Position numbers and translations under genes: made by a program. Source: Vitrella brassicaformis (lineage: Eukaryota > Sar > Vitrellaceae). Taken from it: 64,000 nt of DNA. The stretch covers positions 2,599 to 66,598 of the forward strand of contig CDMY01000472.1 of the NCBI GenBank assembly GCA_001179505.1, written 5' to 3'. The notes beneath the pieces were generated by a model. It searched no databases and was not told where the DNA came from. It saw only the letters and a list, made by a program, of their open reading frames with translations. Shown here one piece after another: positions 23,672 through 34,198 of the stretch; within the stretch, counting starts at the first letter, position 1; every line of letters begins with the position of its first letter.

Positions 23672-24843
23672 CCATCCATCCACCACCACATGATGGGGCG
23701 TACCAAGGTGTTCCCTCGTCATCCTCTGGATCCCCATGTTGGCTCCGATGACTATCATGGCGTAGTCGGGGCAGCACCCCACCAGGCCGAAGATGGTCGT
23801 CTTGAGGTACTTCTCGTGGCCACAGAGGTCCAGGAAGGTCACGATCTTGCTGCTGTTGTTGACGATGTGCGACCAGGTGGCGTTGCGCGACTGGGCGGAG
23901 TTCTGGCGGGCCTGCTCGGGGACCACCTGCTTGCCGTCGGTGGTGAAGCCCATGATCTCCTGAGCGATGCTGCTCGTCCGGCCGTTTTGCAACTCGTGGG
24001 CGTAGTTGAACACTCGAGAACGGGCCGCACCACGGCCATCTGCACCAGACACACACAGAGATAGAGAGAGAGGGAGAGAGAGGAATGAGCCCTTGTGTGT
24101 GTGTGCGCGTACCGTCGAGCACTCGCTTGGTGAGGACACCAACCAAAGTGGACTTGCCTGACAGACGGACAGCACACAAGGGGAGAGGGGACAGTGTGCC
24201 TGTGGATGAATGGATGGATGGATGGATGGATGGATGTATGTGTTGTGTTGTGTACCCACCCGAGTCGACGTTGCCGATCATGGCTATCTTGACATCCTCC
24301 GAATCGACGTGCTCCACATGGACCTGACAACACACACCCCACACACGCCCATTTGAGTGTCGTTCTGTCGTCCCCACACCCACACCCACACACACACACA
24401 CTGACCTCATCCAGAGGGTCCGCCATGTGGGCGGCGTCGTGAGGGATGCCCGCTAGTGCCGTGTTGAGCTCGTCGCTGTGCTGCTTGCCCAGCAACGCCT
24501 CGCTGACAGCTCCTAACCCCTCCCTGTCCTCCCCCTCCCCATCGCCCTCGAGCAATCCCTCCTCCTCGCCGTCATTGTCACCACTGTCAACACTGTCGAA
24601 CGAGTCCGGCTCCACCACACCGCCGTCGTGGACAATGTCCGCCTCAATCACCTCATTGTTGCCGTGCTCGTCCGGCACCACATCCGTGTCGATGTGGTGC
24701 GGCGGCTCCGATGCCTTAGAACCCTCCAGTAACGCACCCGAACCTCCAAGCATCACACTAGTGCTACTGACTGTGGACGTGTCACATTCGCATTCGCGTT
24801 CTTGCTGACGACAGAACGAAGATCGCCGAATGAGCTCGCCCAT
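21960..24843 (-). CDS. GTPBP1-like: GTPBP1/GTPBP2-like translational GTPase (14 exons)
   Basis: Exons in transcription order: 24406-24843, 24260-24323, 24113-24157, 23704-24039, 23502-23639, 23349-23404, 23093-23245, 22942-23007, 22796-22879, 22629-22709, 22457-22554, 22277-22381, 22105-22182, 21960-21999. Phases agree throughout; 593 residues, TGA. GTPase motifs: G1 GNVDSGKST (163-171, split across exons 2/3), G3 DLCGH (253-257), G4 TKID (309-312; Thr replaces Asn, as is common in this family). ATWSHIVNNSSKIVTFLDLCGHEKYL-type sequence and RYQAVIHCG...LRTGD in the third domain are characteristic of the GTPBP1/GTPBP2 branch, linked in animals to ribosome rescue and mRNA turnover. The N-terminal 145 residues are Ser/acidic-rich. 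Intron 9 uses a GC donor (AGCAAG|GCGAGC at 22795-22796). The start at 24843 is provisional, because the frame is open further upstream and GAGCTCGC elements flank it. Confidence 0.92.
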
Positions 24844-24988
24844 TGGGAGCTCGCGGCAGGAAGACCTCTCAGCAGTTGCTCTCGAGGGGAAGGAAGACAG
24901 TGGCGACGAGGCAGAGCTGCTTTGACGAGCAGAAAGAGAATTCGCTGCCTCTTTTCTTCTGTCTGCTCCATCATCGCTCTGAGGGACA
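24844..24988. promoter_or_regulatory. 145-bp bidirectional promoter with GAGCTCGC elements
   Basis: It lies between the divergent starts of the GTPBP-like gene and the TLDc gene. GAGCTCGC occurs at about 24847-24854 and again at about 24832-24839, just inside the assumed first codons of the minus gene. If these are promoter elements, the true minus-strand start may be further downstream. Confidence 0.45.
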
Positions 24989-27482
24989 ATGGCGGCTGCG
25001 GCTGGTGCAGGTGCAAGAGACCATGAGCAGGGCCATGAGACGGACTCGTCTCCGTCAAGGTCTCCGTTCGGCAGACCGACGCCGCTCCTCGACGAACAAC
25101 TTCTGGTCAGCATGGCTTGACAATGAATGCACACCTCATTGGATTTCGTCCCATGCATGGGTCGGCTTCATGTGTGTGTGTCGGTGCGGTGTGTCAGGTC
25201 AACAAGTTCGGTTCGCTGGCAGGGAACATCCGCGACGCGGCGCAGAAGTTGGCTTCGATGAGTGGCAGTGGGCATGCCGTGAGTGATGTCGAGAGCCTCA
25301 GCAAAGAAATTGAGGCGATGGTGGAGGGCAACGGGGGCAAGATGGGGGAGACCCGGCACAGGGGCGTGCAGCTCAACTGTGGTGCGACACACATGGATGG
25401 ATGGATGGATGGTCATTGGCTCGGCCCCGTGTGTGTGTGTGTGTGTGTCAGGCGGCCAGGTGATCCACCTCAACACCCGCACCCTGCGCCACCCATCCCT
25501 CAAGAATACCTTCCTCTCAACACTGCTCCTCAAGTTCATCGACATGCTGCCCAAAGACGAGAGCAAGATCGCATACCTCGAGGTCGCACCGGCCTATTTC
25601 TCGTGGCTGGCGGCCGAGATGCTGCTCATCGAGAGCGGACACCAGCACACCATCACCCTCGACGCCCCTGAGGCTGACGACCCTTCTGTGTCTGAGTACC
25701 ACACCCTCTCTCTTCACCCAGAAAGTCGGCTCATCGGACGTCTCGCAGCTCGTCGGCGAGTCCACACCACCAGCAGCCGCGGGAGCAGCGGGAGCCTCCT
25801 CCAAGAAGCGCAAGCGTGAGGGAGAGGGAGAGGGAGAGGGCGGTCTAGAGGGAGGGGCGGAGGACAATATCGGTCACGAGCTGTCCTTCAAAGCCATGGA
25901 AAGGACCGCGACACAGATGGCGGCGTGGCTGGCGCAGTGTCGGAAGATCATCGACGAGCTGGAGAGGCGCCAGAAGGCGATGCAGCCGTTCCTCCACGCG
26001 ATCCACCCGTTTCTGCGGCACAAGGAGGACAAGGACGACGACACGAAGCTGCTGACGGTGCACATCGCCGGCAGACGAGTGTCCGTCCTGCCCCGCACGC
26101 TCAAGTGCTGTCCTAGCGGCCATCCCCTTCTGGAACTCTTCGCCACGTGAGCCCATGCAATGACGAGGGAAATGGAAGCCGCTTAGCTGATGGGTGTGTG
26201 TGTGTGTGTGTGTTTGTGGTGTTGTGTGTGTGCAGTGAGCCGCCTGCCCGCCATTTGCCGTTCAAGTACATCCAAAAGATCGTCGACTTCGCCAGACGGA
26301 AGGCCGTCATGGGCGCAAATGTGTTGGTGATGCCACCCACAGTAAAACCCCGAGAGGTGACCGTCTTCCAGGGCGAGATGGAGAAGTACGGCTCCAAGCC
26401 GAGTGAGGTCTACTGCAATGATGGCGGCGGTGAGATGGGCTTCGACGGGCTGGATCTGGTCATCAAGCTCGAGACGGAGTGGACACGGGTGCTCGAGATG
26501 ATCAAGGAGGAGATCCGGGAAGAGCTGAAGGCCAACCAGGTAAAGTGAAATGGATGGATGGATCGATTGGGCACTCTTGCTGTCTCTCTCTCTCTGTCTC
26601 TCTGTGTGTGTCTGTGTGTGGGGGTGCAGGAAGACCTGTCATCCTTGCCCCCGATGCTATTTCGGTCAACACTTCTCTACAAGTACGCCACACAGACAGA
26701 CAGACTGACAGACAGACACCCACGGTAGAAGGAACCCCCCTTCTCTCTTGTCTCCTGCTGCCAGGTCTTCTTGCGATGGCACGGCTTACACCACCCTGCT
26801 CGACAGCACCAAGGGCAAGGAAGGCCTGCTCTTCCTCTTTCGACATGGCGACACCCACCGATTCGGCGCCTTCGTCATGGGCGGCCTGCAGGAGCCGGAA
26901 GACCCCACCAAGGAGAACTACTACGACACAGGCATCTTCTTCTTGTCGCTCAAGGGCGCCTACGCCCGGCCAACGAAGATCCCCCTCGACGACCCGGCGC
27001 AGTGCGTCTGCATGGGCGGCCGACAGGGCGCCGCGAACAATGCCGACGATGAGCCTGCGGCGAAGATGTTCCTGGGCGACGGCCGCCTGTGGCTCGGGTG
27101 GGGCATTGGCGACCCTCAGGGGCCGTCAAAGGACATCACCCAGTGCCACACGTGGTGAGTGGGCACACGTACACCACACCCAGTGCAAAGACGAGACGAC
27201 CGGTTGGTTATTGTGTGATTGCATGCCATATATATCTAGGCTGGATCGGGACGACCTGCCGCAGGGCTACCAGGGGATATGGAAGGACGGCGTCGGCTCA
27301 CTGGCCGCCAGCGACTTCTTCGCTGCCGATGACATCGAGATATGGAACATCTGTAAGTCAGCTAGCTCCACGTGGGATGGGTGGCTCGGGTGTGTGCTCC
27401 CTCTCTCTCTCTGTGTATGTGCATGCGTGTGTGTGCGTGTGTGTGTGCAGGCCACAATTGGCCCAGGAGGACCAGTACTTGA
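24989..27482 (+). CDS. TLDc-domain protein with BTB-like N-terminal region (9 exons)
   Basis: Exons: 24989-25105, 25198-25381, 25452-25687, 25722-26146, 26236-26539, 26630-26682, 26765-27154, 27240-27352, 27451-27482, TGA. Exon 2/3 encodes NCGGQVIHLNTRTL...FIDMLP...YLEVAPAYFSWLAAEML, which resembles a diverged KCTD/BTB fold (inference). A KKRKR cluster follows, a possible nuclear signal. TLDc features run from LLYKSSCDGTAYTTLLD (exons 6-7) through FRHGDTHRFGAFVMGG, WLGWGIGD and EIWNI near the end. TLDc proteins (OXR1, NCOA7) regulate V-ATPase and oxidative-stress resistance. The frame changes between 25687 and 25722. Either a 34-nt intron (25688-25721) is removed, or CTCTCTCT at 25706-25713 carries a 4-nt slippage insertion. 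Removing 4 nt would give a continuous YHTLF...KVG reading. I favour slippage, because DDPSVSEYHTL in the presumed intron looks coding. Confidence 0.78.
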
Positions 27483-27711
27483 CTGACACGATGATTGAGT
27501 GCCGCGCTGCATTTGGTGTGCATTTGTCTGTTTGCTGCACTCGGCATGGCCTGACTGTGACCTTCCCGAGGGCAGTTTGCAGGAGACTCACTAATCTCTG
27601 TGCCGTCGTGAACATTTGATTTCAATCGTCCGATCGGTGGGAATCCTTCCAGTCCATCCATCCATCCGTCCATCGTTGATGCAGCGCAACACCCACCCAC
27701 CCCTCCCGCAT

Positions 27712-28632
27712 TCACTCGAGCCCACAGAGGTTCAGGTCAATGTCGGCCATCTTTGAGTCGATCTTCTTGTCGATTCGTCTCTTCCGCCTCTCCAGGAAGG
27801 CATCGATGCCCTCCGTCTCCTTGAGCGACACCCTGTCCAGCGCCTTGGCGTTCCCCTGCAGCCACAGCTCGTTCAGCCGGCTGTCCCGCAGCACCTCGGG
27901 CGGCACACTCGCGATCTTGTTGTGGCTGACATCCAACTTGACCAGCCGGGCCATCTCGCTGAAGGCCACAGGCAGCCTCCTGAGAGCATTGTGCGAGAGA
28001 TTCAGCCGCATCAGAGCGGGCATAGAGAAGAAAGAGGGGTAGGGGAGAGCGTCCTCGGTCAGCCGATTGTGCGATAGATCCAGGTCCTCCAGGGCAGCGA
28101 GTGCGTCGATCCCACTCGGGAGGGAGTCTATAAGGTTGTGTGACGCGTTGAGGTCTCTCAGCTTCGTCAGGGCGCATATCGACTCGGGCAAAGCTGTGAG
28201 CCGGTTGCTGCTGATGTTGAGGTGCAAGAGGCTCGGCAATAGCATAGAGGCCGACGGCAGCTCGTGCAGGCTGTTCCGGTGCAGATTGAGCTTCTGCAGC
28301 TTCCCCATGTGTGTGAAGAGCCAGGCTGGCACCGACGTGAGCCGGTTGGACGAGAGGTCGGCGTGCCGCAAACCCGTCAGCTGCTCAACTGCTATGGGCA
28401 CGGCCGTCAATGACATATCCTGCAGCAACCAGAGAGAAACGCATCCACTCATAGCAGAGAACTGAGAGCCCCGCTCTCTCACCATGAGTGCGAGCACTCC
28501 GGATGCCTCTGCCCTCTTGATCACGGCCGATGCCGTCCGCCCCTTTCTGGCCCTCACTGGCGGTGCGCCTCTCTCACCGGCAGCATCGGCAGCGACAAGG
28601 GCACTGTCGTCGGTGGAGCAGCTGCAACCCAT
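27712..28632 (-). CDS. LRRC57-like: LRRC57-like leucine-rich repeat protein
   Basis: Two exons, 28483-28632 and 27712-28419, with a 63-nt in-frame intron (28420-28482); 285 residues, TGA. The start is the ATG giving MGCSCS, a consensus for N-myristoylation (Gly2) with adjacent Cys for palmitoylation, as in human LRRC57 (MGNS). About seven LRRs of the LxxLxLSxNxL type follow (DLSSNRLTSVP, NLHRNSLHELP, NISSNRLTALP, NASHNLIDSLP and so on). The tail LKETEGIDAFLERRKRRIDKK matches the LRRC57 ending (LxELEGxDxYxER). It is probably a membrane-tethered scaffold. It is convergent with the TLDc gene, whose stop lies 229 bp away, and divergent from the membrane-protein gene across 228 bp. Confidence 0.88.
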   Translation of the reverse strand: MGCSCSTDDSALVAADAAGERGAPPVRARKGRTASAVIKRAEASGVLALMVRERGSQFSAMSGCVSLWLLQDMSLTAVPIAVEQLTGLRHADLSSNRLTSVPAWLFTHMGKLQKLNLHRNSLHELPSASMLLPSLLHLNISSNRLTALPESICALTKLRDLNASHNLIDSLPSGIDALAALEDLDLSHNRLTEDALPYPSFFSMPALMRLNLSHNALRRLPVAFSEMARLVKLDVSHNKIASVPPEVLRDSRLNELWLQGNAKALDRVSLKETEGIDAFLERRKRRIDKKIDSKMADIDLNLCGLE

Positions 28633-28860
28633 TGGTGCCGCTCGATGAAAGGACAGCTGGATCTCTCTGACCAAGCTGAGATCTCCAACGGCCTCTGCTC
28701 AGTCTCCGACTGCTTCTGCCTCCGGAATGGGGAAAAACAGTCAAGCTCGCAATTGAACATCAGTCAAGCTTGCAGGAGATGATGATGAAGCGGGAAAAGC
28801 GGTAGATGACCGCATCGAGGACGGTGCTAGCTGCATCTGACGATAGTTGTGCCGTTAAAG
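28633..28860. promoter_or_regulatory. 228-bp bidirectional promoter with AGCTCGCA
   Basis: AGCTCGCA sits at 28744-28751, midway between the two start codons, followed 20 bp later by the related AAGCTTGCA. The position fits a shared core element. Confidence 0.45.
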
Positions 28861-31800
28861 ATGCTGCTGCGGTCGCTGACGGCGCTCATTGCATTGGGAG
28901 GGGTAGTGGCAGCGGCGGCGGGTGATGATGTGATCAACGTGACGTCGCTGCTGCATGGCGCATCGCAGTCGCTGCAAGTGGCCGTTCACGCCGGGCAGAC
29001 CAGGTGCGGGCGGGACACAGACTCAACCACCCACCCGACACATGGATCCCTCCCTCGGTGATCTGATCTGGTCATTGACGGCGTGTGTTGGTTTTGATGT
29101 GTGTGGTGTGGCTGCAGCTACATCCGGTTGGAAGGCATCGAGGAGAAGAACCATGACGACCACGGTGAGATAGAGAATCGTTCGTTGGCAGCATGGCCTT
29201 CCTTCTCAGTGGAATACATGGAGTCTTGTGTATCGATCGTATGTATGGTTATGATGCGCTGCAGGTACTGTGCGTGTGGTGCTTTCGGGCGGCATGCCAT
29301 TCGTGTCGGTGCTGGGCGTCGGGTACACACCTAACATGTCGACATACGGTAGGAACACGGACAGCACACAAGACACCACGCACCCATACCATAGACAGAC
29401 ACCACAAAGAGTCAGTCAACGTTAAGCGTTCGTTGTGTCCGCTCCGTTCTGGCGCACCGCCCAGATCGGTCCAACTACTGCGACTGGGTCCAGCGGCAGC
29501 ACCAGACCACCATCGACGTCTCCATGCCCATAAAGCCGCTCTCGCCCCCGCCCTTCGTGCCCTTCCCCTTCACCGATCCCTGCGGTGTCTTCGCCTTTCG
29601 CCAGTGCATCGTGTCAGAGCCGCAGCTGGGCGACTGTGTGGCGGCATCCCTCAAGGGCACACTGCATGCCGGTTTCAAGCCGCCACCCGATTTGCACCAA
29701 CAGCAGCAGCAGCAGCAGCAGCATGGCAATAAGTCCCACCACCGCGGTGATGACAAGAAAGGCCGTCTGCAGGGGTCTAGCGGAGGTGGGTGAGAGTGGC
29801 CGGGAAAGGTCGGTCGGTCATGCCGTCATCGCGATCCATCATCGACTGTCTGTCTGTCTGTCTGTCTGTGATCAGTTGGCAAAGCGGTCGAGCGTTGCGT
29901 GCAGCAGCATGCGACTGCCTGCATCGACCGAGCAGAGGGGCGCCGTTTCCAGCTCAGGTCCAGCAGCCCCGAGTGTGTCAAGCAGTTCGTGCTAACTTTG
30001 ACGCCGACAGTGCCCATCAAGCCGCACACTACCGACCAAGAGCAGCAGCAGCAGCCCGCCAATGACACCAAGAGGGCCGCATGCGCCGCATTTGGTAGGG
30101 TATGGTGGCCAGTCAGAGAGAGAGGGGGAGAGAGGGAGAGAGCGGCCGTGTGTTTGTGTGATTGTGCCTACGTGTGTGTGTTTCTCTCGGTTATCTAGAG
30201 TCGGACTATGCCATGTGTCTGGTGCGGGGTCACTTTGCGACGGAGTACGCGAGCGACTTTCTCGACACAGACGACGTTGCCGAGACCTACATGGACTGCA
30301 CCACACGCATGATCGACCAACACAAACAGGTGACTGACAGTGAGGCAACCAACCCAACACAAAACACGAGGCACCACACACACCACACACCCAAGCGTCG
30401 GTCGCATCATGGCCATGTGGGTGTGGGTGTGTGTGGTGGTGTGCAGGCCCTTCGCAATGCGACAGCCGGCAACAATCGCACCATCGAGGAGGCCGCTAGG
30501 GGCCTCACTGCCTCCGTGCTGAGTCGCATCGCGTCCGTGTGTGCCGGCCAGCGCGCATCCGACTGCCTCAAGCACCCACACACGCCAACACATGACGACC
30601 AGGAGGAGGGCACTGCGACTCCACCCCCTCTCCCATCTCACAACCAGACCGCCCCCCCGGCCCCCTCAGCGTCGTGTCTGATGCACACCTTCAGGAACAT
30701 GCGATTCAGGCCACCCCTGCTCGACGAGCACCCAACTGTCGAGACCACCAGCGGCAGCAGCAGCAGCAGCAGCAGCGCAACTATTGGCCTTCTTCTTAAG
30801 CATGGGGACCTGCAGAGCGGATCGGTGTTCGTGTCATGTGTCGCCACCTGGCTCAACGGTCATCATGGAGGCGGGGGTGATGACATTGCCATTGACACTG
30901 ATGACATCGGTGCGTCTCGCGAGTCGGCATGCCACACGCTGGACGGCTTCATCCCTCTGGGCGCCTTGGCGGCGTCCGAGCCCTCCGCCCCCTCTGCGCA
31001 GGCCGTCTCCGACCTGGAGGTCTACCCCTGGTCGGTGGACTCTGACGACATCGGCAATGCCAGGATGCTCATACGGCTTCGCCAGTCGCTGCCGACGCTG
31101 CTGCATCTCTACGCGGCAGACACTGAAACCGATGAGGACTATGAGAGCCGGGGAGAAGACGACACGACACGGCCTCTCATATCGACGGACCATCGGCAGC
31201 TGGCCATGAGATCCACCAACAGCCACCAACCTCCTCGACTAAGGGCGCCCCTTCTCGCGTTGACGAAGCTGCCCCCGGGCACCGTGGTTCTCACGTGCCG
31301 TGGCAGCGAGGCCACCACCCTGCTGGCCTTCGACCAGACGCCCCTGGAGCGCTATCAAAGGGCCGGAGAAGAGGAAGACTCAATCTTTTTGGTGGCCCCG
31401 CCCCTGGCCGATCTGGCGGGCGACAGTGTGTGGTATGCCATTGTGGCGCCTGAGGACACGGAGGGCGTGACGGTGACACTCATGAAGGAGAGGCCGGCGC
31501 ATAGCGTCCCGGAGCCGCCACAGCCATATAATGGGCCGCCACAGCCAGCAGGGCCATCGCATACGAACGTGCCCCACGGGGCCCCTGTGCGCGAGCACCC
31601 GCCGTGGGAGACACAGGGGGTCAGCAAACAAACACACACTTCGACGATGAGTGACCACCACGATTCATCTTTCTGTGTGTGTGTGTGTGTGTGCTGGCAG
31701 GAGTCGATAGGGAGCACGATCCTGCACGTGTTTCGCGGCATCTTGGTGGCGGCAGGCATTCTACTGCTGGCGGCCTTTCTCGGCCTGGCCATCTTCGCCA

Positions 31801-32611
31801 TATGGACCAACTTCCAGGACACAAGTAACATCCATCACATACGGCAACGCAAGACACGACACGGGCACATTCCATGTGTGTGTGTCGTTTCTCTGATCCA
31901 TTAAATATTCCCTCAGCACCACTAGATTACTACCACAGCGACCCGGAGGGCTTGGGCGCCAGCATGGACCACAACATGCACTCGTCGTCCCTCAACGGCA
32001 CCCAATACACATCATCACACCCAACAGGGCCGGTAGTGCGGTGGCTGCGCAACCGACAAGACGACCTCCGCGACTTCTGCCAGGACCTGCCATCCCGGTC
32101 GTCGATCGCCATGCGGGCGCTCCGCGAGAGCGTCATCGAGCCGGAGGTGGCCGGCAGCGATGATGAGCGCACGCGGCTCAAGGGCGGCCTGGCCACGCGG
32201 AGGGCGGTGGGGTGGGACAGATACGCCTTCAAGAGCCACAGGTGCAACTGGGGAGACGATGAGGACATATGGCGGGTGGAGGAGGGAGGCATGGGCCAGC
32301 ATGACATGGATGCGGATGGTCATGGTGACGGCCATCATGACGACATTGACTACGACGACGACAGCCAGATCGAGATGACCACCGGCGGCAGGCGGCAGCA
32401 GAGGGACGCCTCCTATGCGCCCGTGTCCATGACGGACGAGGAGCCCAGTGGGGGGAGACAGGGGGCGTCGGACATTGGGGGTGAGGGGGGCAGGCGTAAG
32501 GGCAACAGCCGGCAGGTGCCAAACAGCAGCAATAGGAGTGCGTATGCGGTCGAGTACAACACATCGGCCGCCACGCGGACTCACACAAACACGTCGGACA
32601 ATGCGAATTAG
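28861..32611 (+). CDS. Type I single-pass membrane protein, family unknown (9 exons)
   Basis: Exons: 28861-29003, 29118-29164, 29265-29348, 29465-29785, 29876-30094, 30199-30329, 30447-31619, 31701-31824, 31917-32611; phases agree; 978 codons plus TAG. The protein begins with a signal peptide (MLLRSLTALIALGGVVAAAA; an ATG four codons upstream is also possible). It has a lumenal/extracellular region with scattered Cys (CDW, PCGVFAFRQC, ERCVQQH, CVKQF, YAMCL, MDCTTR, CLKH), suggesting several disulfides. A transmembrane segment (GILVAAGILLLAAFLGLAIFAIW) in exon 8 is followed by a cytoplasmic tail of about 230 residues that is Asp/His-rich (DIDYDDD). Poly-Gln and poly-Ser tracts come from CAG/AGC repeats in exons 4 and 7. 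The disulfide-rich ectodomain plus single TM suggests a surface or secretory-pathway protein. I recognise no domain. Confidence 0.72.
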
Positions 32612-33396
32612 CTCTCTGTATGGTATGGTCCACACGTCTATATGGCGGATGGCGTGGTGCATGTGGGTGTGGCGTGTGACTGCACGTTGCACGTTTCTTG
32701 CTTGCGTGTGGTGGGTGACTACCGGTAGATGTGCACTCGCTGCGTACCTTACCACCTTTTGTGATTGATGGGTTTGTCCACTTGTGTGACCGACACACAC
32801 AGATTCACTTTATGGATCGATCATCCAATGATCGAATGGATTCGAGACAAGTCACGCATCTGAGGGCTGGCCGTCTCCACCCTTACACACGGCCACACAC
32901 CCGTAGCTACGTCGAAAGAGCCATCGAACCGCCCAGCCTCTGACCCCTCTCAAGCAAAGACGTCGATATGTACACAAAAACTCGCGGGTCATATGACATA
33001 CTACAAGAGCTCCTGAGGCAGCGAAGCTGCTTAGTTGATGTCTACGTCTCCATCAGTCGAAACAAACCTCCAATACAGACAGACAGCACACCCACTGCAT
33101 CCACCGCAACAATGGGCACCTGAATTCACACAAACACACAGACGGATGACCAGCCAGCCAGCCGTCCAGCCAGGGGCAGCCCAGTTCTGTCTTTGCGAGT
33201 GTGTCGGTCACCCATGGAAACTGCCATCTAGTAGTATACAGGCCCAAAGAGGGGGAGGCCGAGGAATCGGGGAGTCCGACGCCTGTTACCTAAAGGCGTG
33301 GCACACACATCCATGCAGCCGTGGGCGGGTCAGCAAGCGATGCACTCCTCCCCCCCTCCCCGCTCTGGCTGCCTTGCTCCTCCATCGCTCACTCGT
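32612..33396. other. Intergenic, no gene seen
   Basis: This lies between two convergent stops. It is unique-looking DNA with a CAGCCAGC repeat near 33152-33175. No coding signal is visible. Confidence 0.5.
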
Positions 33397-33999
33397 TCAC
33401 TCACTCGGCGGCCGTTGGACGATAAGGCGGATGGGCTCGAAGGAGCTGTCGCCCTTGCCGGCGAACGCCTCGCCCACGGGAAGGCCAAGGTCGACGGTGC
33501 GCTCCTCGAGACTGTAGGATGCATTGCCCATGTAGTTGACCGGGTAGAAGGGGTGCTTCTGGACCATATCCGTGGCGAAGATATAGCCGGGTGTCCCGGC
33601 TGTCACACAGATGGGAAATGGTCCTGCGATGATGCTGCCGCCCTCCACTAGCTCCACCCATTTCTCGATCACCTGTCGTGAGCTGCGAGGGCTGGCCGTC
33701 GGAGCCTTGGGGGAGGCACCGAGGGCCTTGTGAGTGGCAAAGGGGCGGCGGGCGAGAGTGGCGAGTGGGAGCGGCCGCGACGCAGTGAAGGGGGCGGGGC
33801 CGATGAACAATGATGGATCACCAGACGGCTGCACACACACACACAGAGAGAGAGAGATTGATGTCGGTGTGTGTGCACTCTGCCTGTTTGTGTGCGGCCG
33901 GCGCTTCCGACAAACTGACCTGTGTGCTGGTTTGCAGGCATCCACACGTGAGCCAAACAGGAGGGCCAAGAAGCAGCAGCAGCTCAGCAGGGAACCCAT
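33397..33999 (-). CDS. Small putative secreted protein, unknown family
   Basis: Exon 1 runs from 33999 (MGSLLSCCCFLALLFGSRVDA, a good signal peptide) to about 33920. A later exon from 33830 to the stop at 33397 (TGA) encodes a Pro/Ala-rich stretch and a well-formed C-terminal block with GTPGYIFATDMV, HPFYPVNYMGN and EERTVDLGLPVGEAFAG. The obvious donor (CACAG|GTCAGT) and acceptor (TGTGCAG|CCG) do not match in phase. A weaker donor (GGTCA|GTTTGT) does. The whole interval is also open without splicing, so the internal structure is unsettled. I do not recognise the family. It is divergent from the next gene across 199 bp, which includes GGCGAGCTTGCA at about 34160. Confidence 0.55.
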   Translation of the reverse strand: MGSLLSCCCFLALLFGSRVDACKPAHRSVCRKRRPHTNRQSAHTPTSISLSLCVCVQPSGDPSLFIGPAPFTASRPLPLATLARRPFATHKALGASPKAPTASPRSSRQVIEKWVELVEGGSIIAGPFPICVTAGTPGYIFATDMVQKHPFYPVNYMGNASYSLEERTVDLGLPVGEAFAGKGDSSFEPIRLIVQRPPSE

Positions 34000-34198
34000 C
34001 GAGAAAGATCTCAACGCGATTTCGCTGGCATCGCTGCCCTGCCCGTCGATGAACAGAATAAGCTCGTCGTAGATAGCAGATCTCAACCCCATACCGCTGA
34101 CTCCCTTCACTGTCGCTGCGTGTACGGTATTGGGTTTTGTGGGTCTAGGGTTTCACTTTGGCGAGCTTGCAGAGATCTGACCCCTTCTGGCGTAGCTC

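Noticed and set aside
25583-25721. 139-nt intron in the TLDc gene (GAG|GTCGCA donor)
   Set aside because: It is phase-compatible but would remove APAYFSWLAAEMLLIESG, which looks conserved and helical.
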